Source: Candidatus Aminicenantota bacterium
GTDB taxonomy: Bacteria; Acidobacteriota; Aminicenantia; UBA2199
Length of the DNA stretch: 8,040 nt
Reading direction: 5' to 3'
Assembly (NCBI GenBank): GCA_023136725.1
Contig: JAGLQR010000063.1
Span: 1-8,040, forward strand
Below the pieces are notes generated by a model that was not told where the DNA came from, did no database searches, and saw only the letters and a list, made by a program, of their open reading frames with translations. The translations under genes were made by a program, and so were the position numbers. This document shows positions 1 to 6,538 of this stretch, piece after piece (position 1 is the first letter of the stretch; every line of letters begins with the position of its first letter).

Positions 1-476
1 CTTAATATCTGAAATCCCGAAGTCGGATCTGTTATCTTCTTCCTGCAGGTCCAGCGGATAAGGAGCGAAAATATGCTGGAACCTATCCTGCGGAAAAGAG
101 GGTGAGGATAGTCAGTATTGATCTTGAATCTTGATCCGATAACGATATCAGCTTTTTTATTTTTAATGTGTTCATAAAGTTTGCCGATCTCCTTCGCCAT
201 ATGCTGTCCGTCACCGTCAAACTGGACCACATAATCATAGTTCTTGCCTGCAGCATATTTGAAGCCTGCCTGAACTGCGCCTGCATACCCCATGTTGAAA
301 GGAAGATCCAGGTGGGCAACACCCAACTCTTCAAGTTTTTCGGCTGTGTTATCACTCGATCTGTCATTTACTGCAATAATATCTGCATTATTGAAGTTTT
401 CGTGAATATCGGATATTACACCTGAGATATTTTTTTCCTCATTATATAAAGGAATTACAATTAAGATGGTGTCCAT
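1..476 (-). CDS. Glycosyltransferase family 2, DPM1/GtrB-like (partial, C-terminus beyond left edge)
   Basis: The frame is open from ATG at 476 to the window edge (158 full codons, no stop). It shows the GT-A fold of family 2 transferases: an N-terminal strand followed by IPLYNEE (8-14), the nucleotide-binding acidic stretch VNDRSSDNT (36-44), NMGYAGAVQAG (61-71), and the metal-binding DxD as QFDGDGQH (86-92; D87, D89). GSRF (114-117) and RRIGSSIFSLL...ITDPTSGFQ follow. This DGDGQH plus TDPTSGF pattern is typical of dolichol/polyprenyl-phosphate sugar transferases and relatives, which move a sugar from a nucleotide donor to a lipid carrier or a glycan at the inner membrane. Any C-terminal membrane segments lie outside the window. 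An in-frame TAA lies one codon before the ATG, so the start is fixed; the ribosome site is weak. It is preceded by its own strong promoter, so it is probably not only a read-through member of the rml operon. Donor and acceptor cannot be told. Confidence 0.93.
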   Translation of the reverse strand, partial: MDTILIVIPLYNEEKNISGVISDIHENFNNADIIAVNDRSSDNTAEKLEELGVAHLDLPFNMGYAGAVQAGFKYAAGKNYDYVVQFDGDGQHMAKEIGKLYEHIKNKKADIVIGSRFKINTDYPHPLFRRIGSSIFSLLIRWTCRKKITDPTSGFQIL

Positions 477-502
477 TGATTATCTGCTTTTAATTTATAG
501 AA

Positions 503-531
503 TTTATATCATCTAAATTTCAGGGTGTCAA
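503..531 (-). promoter_or_regulatory. Sigma70-type promoter of the glycosyltransferase gene
   Basis: On the minus strand, TTGACA (526-531, perfect -35) is followed after exactly 17 bp by TATAAA (503-508, five of six -10 bases). A start site near 496 would leave a leader of about 20 nt before the ATG at 476. It begins just after the stop codon of the upstream SDR gene, so the glycosyltransferase can be expressed separately from the rml operon. It overlaps a long dyad (506-544), which suggests regulation. Confidence 0.7.
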
Positions 532-544
532 TTTAGGATGATAT
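506..544. repeat. 14-bp-arm inverted repeat overlapping the glycosyltransferase promoter
   Basis: The left arm ATATCATCTAAATT (506-519) pairs with 530-544 over 14 base pairs with one unpaired base (G536); the spacer of 10 bases is 520-529. The dyad covers the -35 box, the spacer and the edge of the -10 box of the promoter at 503-531. No T-run follows on either strand, so it does not look like an intrinsic terminator. A DNA-binding operator is the likelier reading. It would also form a stable hairpin in any read-through transcript from the SDR gene. Confidence 0.75.
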
Positions 545-555
545 TTATACGGTAT

Positions 556-1425
556 TCAAATATCGATCTTGTTGATGATCTCAGCCAGGTCCCGTTCCGG
601 ATAGCCGAGTGATTCGAGATCGGACCCGATTGAAATTTTACTATTCCACTTAAGTCCTTTTAAATTTCCCGTATCAATATCGATTCCGGGTATTTTCATT
701 ATTTCGACCAGTTTCACAACAGGATAGACAAAGTAATAGGGAACGGGTATGAAAATGGCTCTCTTCCCTGTTTTCTTTTTCAGCAGGATAAGAATATCTT
801 TGAGAGAAGTTCCTTGTTTATATTGGAGATTCCATATCTTTCCCTTATGTTGAATGACCTTATCCTGCAGGATTCTGTAAACATGATCATAGATTGTTTC
901 CGGATTGGTCGGGAATACAAGGAATTTTCCGCCGCTGATAAGTGGGATCACCGGAGAGTTTTGAATTGAACTTAGAAGCCTCCCGAACATACCTCCGTTC
1001 GCAATGACCAGCCCCAGCCTGAAAACAAAATAATTTTTCTTTAAAAACCATTTTTCGAGATCTTTCTTACTTTTTCCATAAGGAGAGAGAAATTCCGATT
1101 GTGAAGATATTGAGCTCAGGAATATATGCTTTTTTATTCCCGCTTTTTCAGCATCCCCGGCCCACTCTATCGTGCCTCTTGTATTAAGTTCGTTGGATTT
1201 GTCATCTTTATCGAATGCACAATGGATGATAAGATCGAATTTTTCATCAGGTATGGAGAGAGTTTCTCCGAATCGCTTTATGATAACATGGTCAAAATTA
1301 TCTATTTTACTCATCTCCGGTGAAACACCGGTGATCTCAATATCTTTATCCTTCTTTTTCAAATATGCGGCTATACCATTGCTGATCAGCCCGCCTGCTC
1401 CGGTTATTACTATTTTCTTTTTCAT
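556..1425 (-). CDS. Extended SDR (NAD-dependent epimerase/dehydratase-like) protein, 289 aa
   Basis: A Rossmann-fold sugar-nucleotide enzyme of the epimerase/dehydratase/reductase superfamily, probably cytoplasmic. Visible are the N-terminal dinucleotide-binding stretch KIVITGAGGLIS (4-15), FDLIIHCA (63-70) at the end of the fourth strand, the serine-rich FLSSISS (102-108) and the catalytic pair YxxxK in SPYGKSK (Y116, K120). The usual TGxxGxxG is altered: the third glycine is Ser15, which occurs in divergent members and may affect cofactor choice. The C-terminal half (about 160-289) is less typical and the substrate cannot be read from it; 4-keto reduction or epimerisation of a nucleotide sugar would fit the operon. 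I chose the ATG at 1425 because AAAGG lies 8 nt upstream and the previous gene's stop is 1 bp away; an ATG at 1455 would add ten residues and overlap that gene. Last gene of the rml operon. Confidence 0.88.
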   Translation of the reverse strand: MKKKIVITGAGGLISNGIAAYLKKKDKDIEITGVSPEMSKIDNFDHVIIKRFGETLSIPDEKFDLIIHCAFDKDDKSNELNTRGTIEWAGDAEKAGIKKHIFLSSISSQSEFLSPYGKSKKDLEKWFLKKNYFVFRLGLVIANGGMFGRLLSSIQNSPVIPLISGGKFLVFPTNPETIYDHVYRILQDKVIQHKGKIWNLQYKQGTSLKDILILLKKKTGKRAIFIPVPYYFVYPVVKLVEIMKIPGIDIDTGNLKGLKWNSKISIGSDLESLGYPERDLAEIINKIDI

Positions 1426-1426
1426 T

Positions 1427-3010
1427 TTATTTACCTTTGGAAATATTGTCTGCAATTCTCATTGCATTTGCCATTATTGTAAAAGAGAGGTTCTTTGATG
1501 AGATGTGTGAGAATGGAGCGCCGTCTATAATATAAACTCCCGGCTCTTTATGGAGTTCTCCGTTTATGGAGGATTCATACTCGGAAGTTGTATTGGTTCT
1601 CATCGGTATTGTCCCGGCATAATGGATGGCATATCCGGGTTTTGATTGTTGTATTATCAGCGGGTGAGTCCATGCGCCCATCCGGATAAGTGCCCTTACG
1701 ATCTTTTTTACAGGTTCTCTCTCTGTTACATAATCTTTTTGTTCGATCTCGAGTTCATTATTATTTGTGAGACGAATTGATCCGGCTTCATCCGGGGAGG
1801 ATGGATAATAGAGGAACATAGCGAGAAGAGAAGGCGAGACCATTTTGATCATTTTCAAATTAAGTACGGAGCTTACCGGGAATCTCTCAAAAAATACCGA
1901 TCTGGGCGGTGAGGTAAGTTCTATTATGCTTCCCTGTAAAGTTTTTTTGCTGTCCGGGGATTTAAATATAAGATTCAGGTTGGTCATTCCGAATGCCGAT
2001 TTGTCGAGAGGAGAACCTAAAAATGCAGGGAATATGAGTGGTACCTGCAATAGCGGGTTATCGAGAATGTTAAGTCTGCTTTTTGTGTCTCTCTTTGATC
2101 TCAGAACCATTTTTGTGGTGTTTATGGTCCCGGCGGCAATAAGCAGTGTATCAGTGTTCTTCCTGAACGGAGATCCGTCCTGAATATTTTTACCCTCAAT
2201 TATTATTTCTCCGTTCTTTCTGCTCCATGAATTGATGTGAATTCCTGACATATATTTTATCTTGTTCTCTTTTATCAATCTGTCAAGTGAATGAGCGGGA
2301 TTGTATACCCAGGGGATATCATTCAGCCATGTTTCAAAATTAGAATAGTCACATTGTTTTCTTCCCATATGGTCGCGGGTCAGGACCCCGAGGCGCGGAT
2401 AACCGATGAATACTCCATTCCGGTTGAATTTTTTCTTTTTGTTCTGATAATTTTTGTAAAGGTGTTCTGCTTTTTTTGACAATCTGAATGGTGGAAGGAG
2501 GGTGTTGTCATTACCGAAGAATTGAGAGAGGTCATCGTTCTCACCTGAAATTCCGATCTCTTTCGAAAGGCGATCATAATATGGCTCCAGTGATCCTGAT
2601 CTTAAAGGGAGGGAACCGAGATCTTCATCATTATATCTGTAAAGGCCTGCGCCCCATGCTGCAGCAAGGCCTCCTGAAGCAAAACTTTGAATAGCGCTGA
2701 AATTGGAAGACCGGATCGGGGAAAGTTCCTCTGATCCTGAAATAATATAATTGTTCATGGGAGTGGTTAATTTAGGTGGTAAGCTGGTCCCATCCAGAAC
2801 ATTTGAAAGCCCTTCCAGTTCACTTCCTATCATCAGGTCATAAAGGTCGTTATCTTTTCTGTAGTCATACTGGTTCCCGACAGCCTGATGCTTTTTGTCT
2901 GATCTCATTCCTACATCAATTATAGTGGGGATAATCCCTTTCTCTGCAAAACCAAGAGCAGCAGAAACACCCGAAGCACCACCGCCGATTATTACTATCT
3001 CTTTTTTCAT
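1427..3010 (-). CDS. GMC-family FAD-dependent oxidoreductase (choline dehydrogenase-like), 527 aa
   Basis: A flavoprotein expected to oxidise an alcohol or sugar hydroxyl. The FAD-binding Rossmann motif is at the N-terminus: EIVIIGGGASGVSAALG (4-20). SFASGGLAAAWGAGLY (109-124), followed by LPLRSGSLEPYYDRLSKEIGISG (134-156), is the typical GMC arrangement of a glycine-rich flavin contact and a 'PYY..' segment. AAGTINTTKMVLRS (292-305) is the second conserved GMC block. Near the C-terminus, IHYAGTIPM (462-470; H463) and KNLSFTIMANAMRIAD (506-521; N507) match the GMC catalytic His and Asn/His positions. Length is normal for the family. There is no signal peptide or Tat motif, so it is probably cytoplasmic or peripheral to the inner membrane. 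The start overlaps the upstream 132-residue gene by ATGA, indicating translational coupling. Substrate is unknown; context suggests a nucleotide sugar, lipid-linked sugar or glycan precursor. Confidence 0.9.
   Translation of the reverse strand: MKKEIVIIGGGASGVSAALGFAEKGIIPTIIDVGMRSDKKHQAVGNQYDYRKDNDLYDLMIGSELEGLSNVLDGTSLPPKLTTPMNNYIISGSEELSPIRSSNFSAIQSFASGGLAAAWGAGLYRYNDEDLGSLPLRSGSLEPYYDRLSKEIGISGENDDLSQFFGNDNTLLPPFRLSKKAEHLYKNYQNKKKKFNRNGVFIGYPRLGVLTRDHMGRKQCDYSNFETWLNDIPWVYNPAHSLDRLIKENKIKYMSGIHINSWSRKNGEIIIEGKNIQDGSPFRKNTDTLLIAAGTINTTKMVLRSKRDTKSRLNILDNPLLQVPLIFPAFLGSPLDKSAFGMTNLNLIFKSPDSKKTLQGSIIELTSPPRSVFFERFPVSSVLNLKMIKMVSPSLLAMFLYYPSSPDEAGSIRLTNNNELEIEQKDYVTEREPVKKIVRALIRMGAWTHPLIIQQSKPGYAIHYAGTIPMRTNTTSEYESSINGELHKEPGVYIIDGAPFSHISSKNLSFTIMANAMRIADNISKGK
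1434..1438 (-). promoter_or_regulatory. Ribosome binding site deciding the SDR gene start
   Basis: AAAGG on the minus strand, inside the last codons of the FAD oxidoreductase gene, sits 8 nt before ATG 1425. The stop of the upstream gene and this start are 1 bp apart (TAAAATG), which favours coupled translation and the shorter 289-residue product. Confidence 0.5.
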
Positions 3011-3405
3011 TTTGTTTTGATCTTAAGGGCCAGGAACCCCTTGATGAACTTGTAAACCGAATTAAATGGAATTGTTGTGAACATTAACAAAGTTCTGATG
3101 AGCCCTCTCTTTTCATTTATGAAAACATTGAAGTTCCCGGGCATACACTCACCCAGATAGATCATGATCTGAAATTTTTTTATAAGCAGTTGATTGGTCC
3201 CCGTTATTCTTGATGCATACTCAACAGCAGCAAGGTCGGATATTCTGTCAATTATTTTTCTGTATTTTATAAGGTCGCTTTCCGGAAATGCTGATTCCAG
3301 TTTTACAGATGGGTTTTCAAATCTCTGCTGAACTATGCCGGGAATATCTTTCCTGAATATTGATCTGTATATCTTTGCAGCTTCCCCGTTTTTCATTATT
3401 ATCAT
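3007..3405 (-). CDS. Small protein of unknown function, 132 aa, coupled to the GMC oxidoreductase
   Basis: I do not recognise a family. The protein is basic and predicted mostly helical. Residues 1-60 are polar and charged; residues about 60-95 (AAVEYASRITGTNQLLIKKFQIMIYLGE) form amphipathic helices. The last 30 residues (LIRTLLMFTTIPFNSVYKFIKGFLALKIKTK) are hydrophobic and lysine-rich, as in a membrane-surface helix rather than a clear transmembrane span. No signal peptide. ATG 3405 is preferred because GGA lies about 10 nt upstream, while the alternative ATG three codons later would be too far from it. The stop codon overlaps the start of the GMC gene (ATGA), and the gene sits 51 bp after rmlB. 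That coupling suggests it works with the oxidoreductase, for instance as an accessory or anchoring subunit. This is inference; the small subunits of membrane gluconate dehydrogenases are an analogy only. Confidence 0.75.
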   Translation of the reverse strand: MIIMKNGEAAKIYRSIFRKDIPGIVQQRFENPSVKLESAFPESDLIKYRKIIDRISDLAAVEYASRITGTNQLLIKKFQIMIYLGECMPGNFNVFINEKRGLIRTLLMFTTIPFNSVYKFIKGFLALKIKTK

Positions 3406-3456
3406 TATATAATATTTTCCGTGTGTTGAGAATTCAGAAATAGAGGAAAGTTCAGA

Positions 3457-4500
3457 TCAACCGGAAAATTTTTTAAAATACCACCTGACCGTAGATTCGA
3501 GTCCGCTGCTGAAATTGACAGATGGGTGCCAGCCGAGCTCTTTTTTTATCTTTTCACAATTAATTGCATATCTTCTGTCGTGTCCCGGCCTGTCGGTGAC
3601 AAATTTTATCAGTTCGGAATAACTTTTTTTGCAGAAGGATCCGGGGTTTTTGCTGACAGGATAAATGTTGTCCAGGATGTCGCATATTCCTCTGACAACT
3701 TCAATATTCTTCATTTCACTGTCCCCGCCTACGTTGTAGGTTTCTCCGGATTTCCCGTCAGAGAGAATCTTCCATATAGCAGAGCAGTGATCTGTTACAT
3801 AGAGCCAATCCCTTATATTTGCTCCATCGCCATAAACAGGGAGTTCCTTCCCCTCTAAAGCATGGTGGATCATCAGGGGGATCAGTTTTTCAGGATATTG
3901 ATAGGGGCCGTAATTATTTGAGCAATTGGAGAGTGTGACAGGCAGGTTGTAAGTGTTTGCATATGCACGGACAAGGTGATCGGAAGATGCTTTTGATGCC
4001 GAATACGGGCTCTTCGGATCGTAAGGGGTTGTTTCAAGGAAATATCCTTCTGCCCCCAGGCTGCCGTAGACCTCATCTGTTGAAATGTGATGAAAGAGAT
4101 TCTTTTCACCCGGAGCCCAGAATTCTCTCGCAGTTTCGAGAAGAACAAAAGTTCCTACTATATTTGTCTGGATAAAATCCTCCGGTCCAGTGATTGATCT
4201 GTCGACATGGGATTCAGCTGCGAAATGGACAATCGTATCTATCTCAAATTGTTTAAAAATTCTATTAATATCTTCCCGGCTGCATATATCTGTTTTAGTG
4301 AAAAAATATCTTTCTCCTCCATACTTTTCCTCTATATCATCCAGGTTGCTCTTATCCCCTGCATATGTAAGCTTATCCGCATTGATAATCTTTCCCAGAA
4401 AACCTGCTTCTTCAAGCATATAACGGATGAAATTGCTCCCGATGAATCCTGCACCACCGGTAACAAGAACATTATTTAAAGCTCTTTTTTTAGCAGGCAT
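3457..4500 (-). CDS. rmlB: dTDP-glucose 4,6-dehydratase RmlB, 347 aa
   Basis: Converts dTDP-D-glucose to dTDP-4-keto-6-deoxy-D-glucose with bound NAD+, the second step towards dTDP-rhamnose and related deoxysugars, in the cytoplasm. All family landmarks are visible: VTGGAGFIGSNF (13-24) for NAD, ADKLTYAG (41-48), HFAAESHVDRSI (92-103), the active-site STDEVYG (140-146; T141, D142, E143), the YxxxK pair in YSASK (Y166, K170), SNNYGPYQ (194-201), GDGANIRDWLYVTDH (224-238) and DRPGHDRRYAI (303-313). Length is normal. ATG 4500 directly follows the rmlA stop with no gap, and the ribosome site AGAGGA (4505-4510) lies inside the end of rmlA, so translation is coupled. No rmlC or rmlD is seen in the window, so rhamnose is not the only possible product. 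Confidence 0.97.
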   Translation of the reverse strand: MPAKKRALNNVLVTGGAGFIGSNFIRYMLEEAGFLGKIINADKLTYAGDKSNLDDIEEKYGGERYFFTKTDICSREDINRIFKQFEIDTIVHFAAESHVDRSITGPEDFIQTNIVGTFVLLETAREFWAPGEKNLFHHISTDEVYGSLGAEGYFLETTPYDPKSPYSASKASSDHLVRAYANTYNLPVTLSNCSNNYGPYQYPEKLIPLMIHHALEGKELPVYGDGANIRDWLYVTDHCSAIWKILSDGKSGETYNVGGDSEMKNIEVVRGICDILDNIYPVSKNPGSFCKKSYSELIKFVTDRPGHDRRYAINCEKIKKELGWHPSVNFSSGLESTVRWYFKKFSG

Positions 4501-5370
4501 TTATTCCTCTTCAAGTATATCTATAAGGTATTTCCCGTAATCACTGGGAGATAATTTGTCCGCAAGGTGTTTAAGCTCAGGCCTGCTTATATAATTTCTT
4601 CTGAATGCGATCTCTTCAGGGCAGGAAATTTTTAACCCCTGTCTGTCCTCTATGGTCTTAACGAACATTGATGCATCGAGAAGGGAGCCGTTTGTGCCTG
4701 TATCAAGCCAGGCATATCCCCGCCCCATCAATTCCACTTTCATTTCTCCCCTCTTCAGGTATTCGTTGTTGATATCTGTTATCTCTATCTCACCCCTTGC
4801 TGAAGGTTTTATTGTGTGAGCCAGTTCAACCACACTGTTATCGTAAAAATAGAGTCCTACTACGGCAAAGTTTGATTTGGGATTATCCGGTTTTTCTTCG
4901 ATCGAAATAACTTTTTTGTTCTTATCGAACTCTACAACACCATACCTTTCAGGATTTTTTACATAGTATCCGAAAACAATAGCACCTTTTTCTATCCTGC
5001 TGCTCTTCTCCAGCATTGAGATCAGATCATGGCCGTAGAAAATATTATCACCCAGAATAAGACATACACTATCTGAGCCTATGAAATCTTTTCCTACTAT
5101 GAATGCATCTGCTATTCCACGGGGCTCAGCCTGCTCTTTGTACTCTATTTTCAAACCAAGTTGTTCACCGGTTCCGAATAATTTTGTAAACCTCGGGAGT
5201 TCTTCCGGTGTTGAAATTATTAAAATTTCTCTTATCCCAGCAAGCATAAGTGTGGAAAGGGGATAGTAGACCATTGGTTTGTCATAAACCGGCAGAAGTT
5301 GTTTTGATACAGGCAATGTCATCGGATAAAGCCTTGTCCCGTGTCCGCCTGCAAGAATTATACCTTTCAA
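4501..5370 (-). CDS. rmlA: Glucose-1-phosphate thymidylyltransferase RmlA, 289 aa
   Basis: Joins dTTP and glucose-1-phosphate to dTDP-glucose and pyrophosphate, the committed step of dTDP-deoxysugar synthesis; it is usually a homotetramer inhibited by dTDP-rhamnose. The nucleotide-binding signature is LAGGHGTRLYP (6-16; His10 where Ser is commonest), followed by SKQLLPVYDKPM (22-33). Also visible are LGDN (106-109; metal-binding D108), EEKP (158-161), GLYFYDN (172-178), EITDIN (196-201) and WLDTGT (221-226; second metal ligand D223). Length is that of the long RmlA form (about 290), which has the C-terminal allosteric helices. Translation starts at TTG (5368-5370): MKGIILAGG is the normal RmlA N-terminus and GGAGG lies 6 nt upstream. 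First gene of the five-gene operon, with its own promoter. Confidence 0.97.
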   Translation of the reverse strand: MKGIILAGGHGTRLYPMTLPVSKQLLPVYDKPMVYYPLSTLMLAGIREILIISTPEELPRFTKLFGTGEQLGLKIEYKEQAEPRGIADAFIVGKDFIGSDSVCLILGDNIFYGHDLISMLEKSSRIEKGAIVFGYYVKNPERYGVVEFDKNKKVISIEEKPDNPKSNFAVVGLYFYDNSVVELAHTIKPSARGEIEITDINNEYLKRGEMKVELMGRGYAWLDTGTNGSLLDASMFVKTIEDRQGLKISCPEEIAFRRNYISRPELKHLADKLSPSDYGKYLIDILEEE

Positions 5371-5376
5371 ATATCG

Positions 5377-5381
5377 CCTCC
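5377..5381 (-). promoter_or_regulatory. Strong ribosome binding site for the TTG start of rmlA
   Basis: GGAGG on the minus strand is separated by 6 nt from TTG 5370-5368. This near-ideal Shine-Dalgarno site supports the non-ATG start, which also gives the expected RmlA N-terminus. Confidence 0.85.
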
Positions 5382-5392
5382 GTTAATATTCA

Positions 5393-5420
5393 GATTATCT
5401 CAATTAATCAAAGGATAATC
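5393..5420. promoter_or_regulatory. Inverted repeat overlapping the rml promoter (candidate operator)
   Basis: GATTATC (5393-5399) and its exact complement GATAATC (5414-5420) flank a 14-bp spacer. The arm centres are 21 bp apart, two helical turns, as expected for a dimeric DNA-binding protein. One arm covers the -10 box and the other overlaps the -35 box, so binding would block RNA polymerase. The neighbouring WYL protein is the obvious candidate binder, but nothing in the sequence proves it. Confidence 0.45.
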
Positions 5421-5422
5421 AA
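5394..5422 (-). promoter_or_regulatory. Sigma70-type promoter of the rmlAB operon
   Basis: On the minus strand, TTGATT (5417-5422; four of six -35 bases) and GATAAT (5394-5399; five of six -10 bases) are spaced by exactly 17 bp. A start site near 5387 would leave a leader of about 17 nt carrying the GGAGG ribosome site. It sits in the 71-bp gap after the WYL regulator gene, so the operon can be transcribed independently of the regulator. Confidence 0.55.
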
Positions 5423-5441
5423 TAAGGTGGCAGATGAACTC

Positions 5442-6404
5442 TCAGATCTTGTAAAGTGTTCTCATATCACTGATAGTATCTATTACCATTTTTCTTAATT
5501 CCGGAGGGCTTATTACCTCTACCCCGGGGCCGAGTGCAAGTATATCTTTCAGCACTTCCCTGAAATCAGATACGGGAAATTTAATGGTTATTTCACCGTT
5601 GCCGGATTCTTCAACTACCTGGTTCAAAAACCATATTTGTTCCCTTGCCACTTTTGCGGAACTACTTGAAAATTTCAGTGCCACTTCTGTTTTTTCACCT
5701 TCGAGGAAGATCCCGTAATTCTCATAAACCTTCTTCCTCAGGTTCCTTTTTTTCAGTTTTTCAGGGATCATAGTTTTAGTGATCTCAGAATCTGAAATTC
5801 TTGAAAGTACAAAATCCCTGATCTCTTTTTTCTCATCACAATATGCAAAGAGGTGCCAGTTGCCCATATAGAGGAGGAGGTGGAGGGGATTCACTATACG
5901 CATTCCCGGGTCATCCTTATAAGGAGAGCTATAGTGTATCTTTAATTTCATTCCATTGCTGAGCCCCAGGACCACGGTTTCGAATACTGCCGGGTCTACT
6001 TTATAGAATCGGATGTTTTTAATGGAGATCTTCTTTTCAAGTGTGGAAATATCGATCCCTGTATCGTTCAGAAATTTCTTTATAAAAGTATCAAATCTTT
6101 TTTTCCTCTTCTTATGTGGGATCGTCGAAGCCAGTCTTTTCGCAATGATCAGAGTTACGATCTCTTCCTCAGATGCCCAGATACCGGGAAGTTCGAATTT
6201 ATCATCCGAATAAAAGTATCCGGTTTCGTCATTGGAATATTCTATGGGAGCATCAAAAAACAGTCTCATGAACTCGATCTCTCTCGAAGCCTGCCTTTGC
6301 GATATCTCAAATTTTTCAGACAGATCGGACAATTTCGGATATTTCCCGGCCTTCAACCTGGAATGAAACCACAAATACCTCTCATAAGACAATTTCCCCG
6401 CCAT
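5442..6404 (-). CDS. WYL-domain transcriptional regulator (HTH-WYL-WCX), 320 aa
   Basis: A DNA-binding regulator with the usual three-part layout. An N-terminal winged helix-turn-helix covers about residues 5-66 (SYERYLWFHSRLKAG, then KLSDLSEKFEISQRQASREIEFMR). The WYL ligand-sensing domain is about 136-208, with NPLHLLLYMGNWHLFAYCD (172-190) and FVLSRISD (198-205; conserved Arg202). The WCX C-terminal domain is about 238-317, ending with GPGVEVISPPELRKMV. The name-giving WYL triplet is WHL here (183-185). Some WYL proteins bind nucleic-acid ligands and act as repressors or activators. ATG 6404 is chosen over an in-frame TTG at 6410, since neither has a strong ribosome site and ATG is the commoner start. 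Same direction as the rml operon 71 bp downstream; possibly its regulator. Confidence 0.9.
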   Translation of the reverse strand: MAGKLSYERYLWFHSRLKAGKYPKLSDLSEKFEISQRQASREIEFMRLFFDAPIEYSNDETGYFYSDDKFELPGIWASEEEIVTLIIAKRLASTIPHKKRKKRFDTFIKKFLNDTGIDISTLEKKISIKNIRFYKVDPAVFETVVLGLSNGMKLKIHYSSPYKDDPGMRIVNPLHLLLYMGNWHLFAYCDEKKEIRDFVLSRISDSEITKTMIPEKLKKRNLRKKVYENYGIFLEGEKTEVALKFSSSSAKVAREQIWFLNQVVEESGNGEITIKFPVSDFREVLKDILALGPGVEVISPPELRKMVIDTISDMRTLYKI

Positions 6405-6448
6405 ATCCAACTTATAACAGAATTAACAAAAAAAATCATTGACTCTCA

Positions 6449-6480
6449 TGGGGGACGGTGCCTTGAAATATGTTTTTTTA
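6449..6480 (+). repeat. REP-like unit with GGGGACGG core (degenerate arms)
   Basis: The core TGGGGGACGGTGCC (6449-6462) is followed by TTGAAATATG and a T-run, and preceded by an A-run that complements it imperfectly. It shares GGGGACGGT with the unit at 6623-6662, in the same orientation. From memory, GGGGAC-type cores followed by CTTGAAATATG are seen in repeats beside REP-associated tyrosine transposases (RAYTs); no transposase gene lies in the window, so this would be a non-autonomous copy. Confidence 0.45.
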
Positions 6481-6484
6481 AATC

Positions 6485-6510
6485 CTTGTCACTTCGACAA
6501 GCTCAGTGAC
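6485..6510. repeat. Dispersed-repeat motif with two competing hairpins
   Basis: CTTCGACAAGCTCAGTGAC (6492-6510) resembles a short motif (reverse complement CTGAGCTTGTCGAAG) that I recall as widely dispersed between genes in many bacteria. Two mutually exclusive perfect stems share bases: CTTGTC (6485-6490) with GACAAG (6496-6501), loop of 5; and GTCACT (6488-6493) with AGTGAC (6505-6510), loop of 11. Confidence 0.5.
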
Positions 6511-6538
6511 CATCACCCCTGAAATGAGGGACGTAGCG

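Noticed and set aside
83..425. Open frames on both strands within the glycosyltransferase gene
   Set aside because: They are shadows of the GT2 frame, which alone carries family motifs.
506..544. Intrinsic terminator of the rml operon
   Set aside because: The stem is AT-rich and no T-run follows on either strand; it lies on a promoter instead.
503..544. Invertible (phase-variable) promoter
   Set aside because: The arms are only 10 bases apart and overlap the promoter itself, so inversion would not switch its direction; no recombinase gene is in the window.
1426..1455. Longer SDR start at ATG 1455
   Set aside because: It would overlap the oxidoreductase gene by 29 bp and place ten extra residues before the normal Rossmann start; ATG 1425 has the better-placed ribosome site.
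6114..6509. 131-codon plus-strand frame overlapping the WYL gene start
   Set aside because: Mostly antisense to the helix-turn-helix region and running into repeats; no family features.
6448..6522. 24-codon plus-strand frame starting ATGGGGGAC
   Set aside because: No ribosome site, and it lies wholly in repeat DNA.
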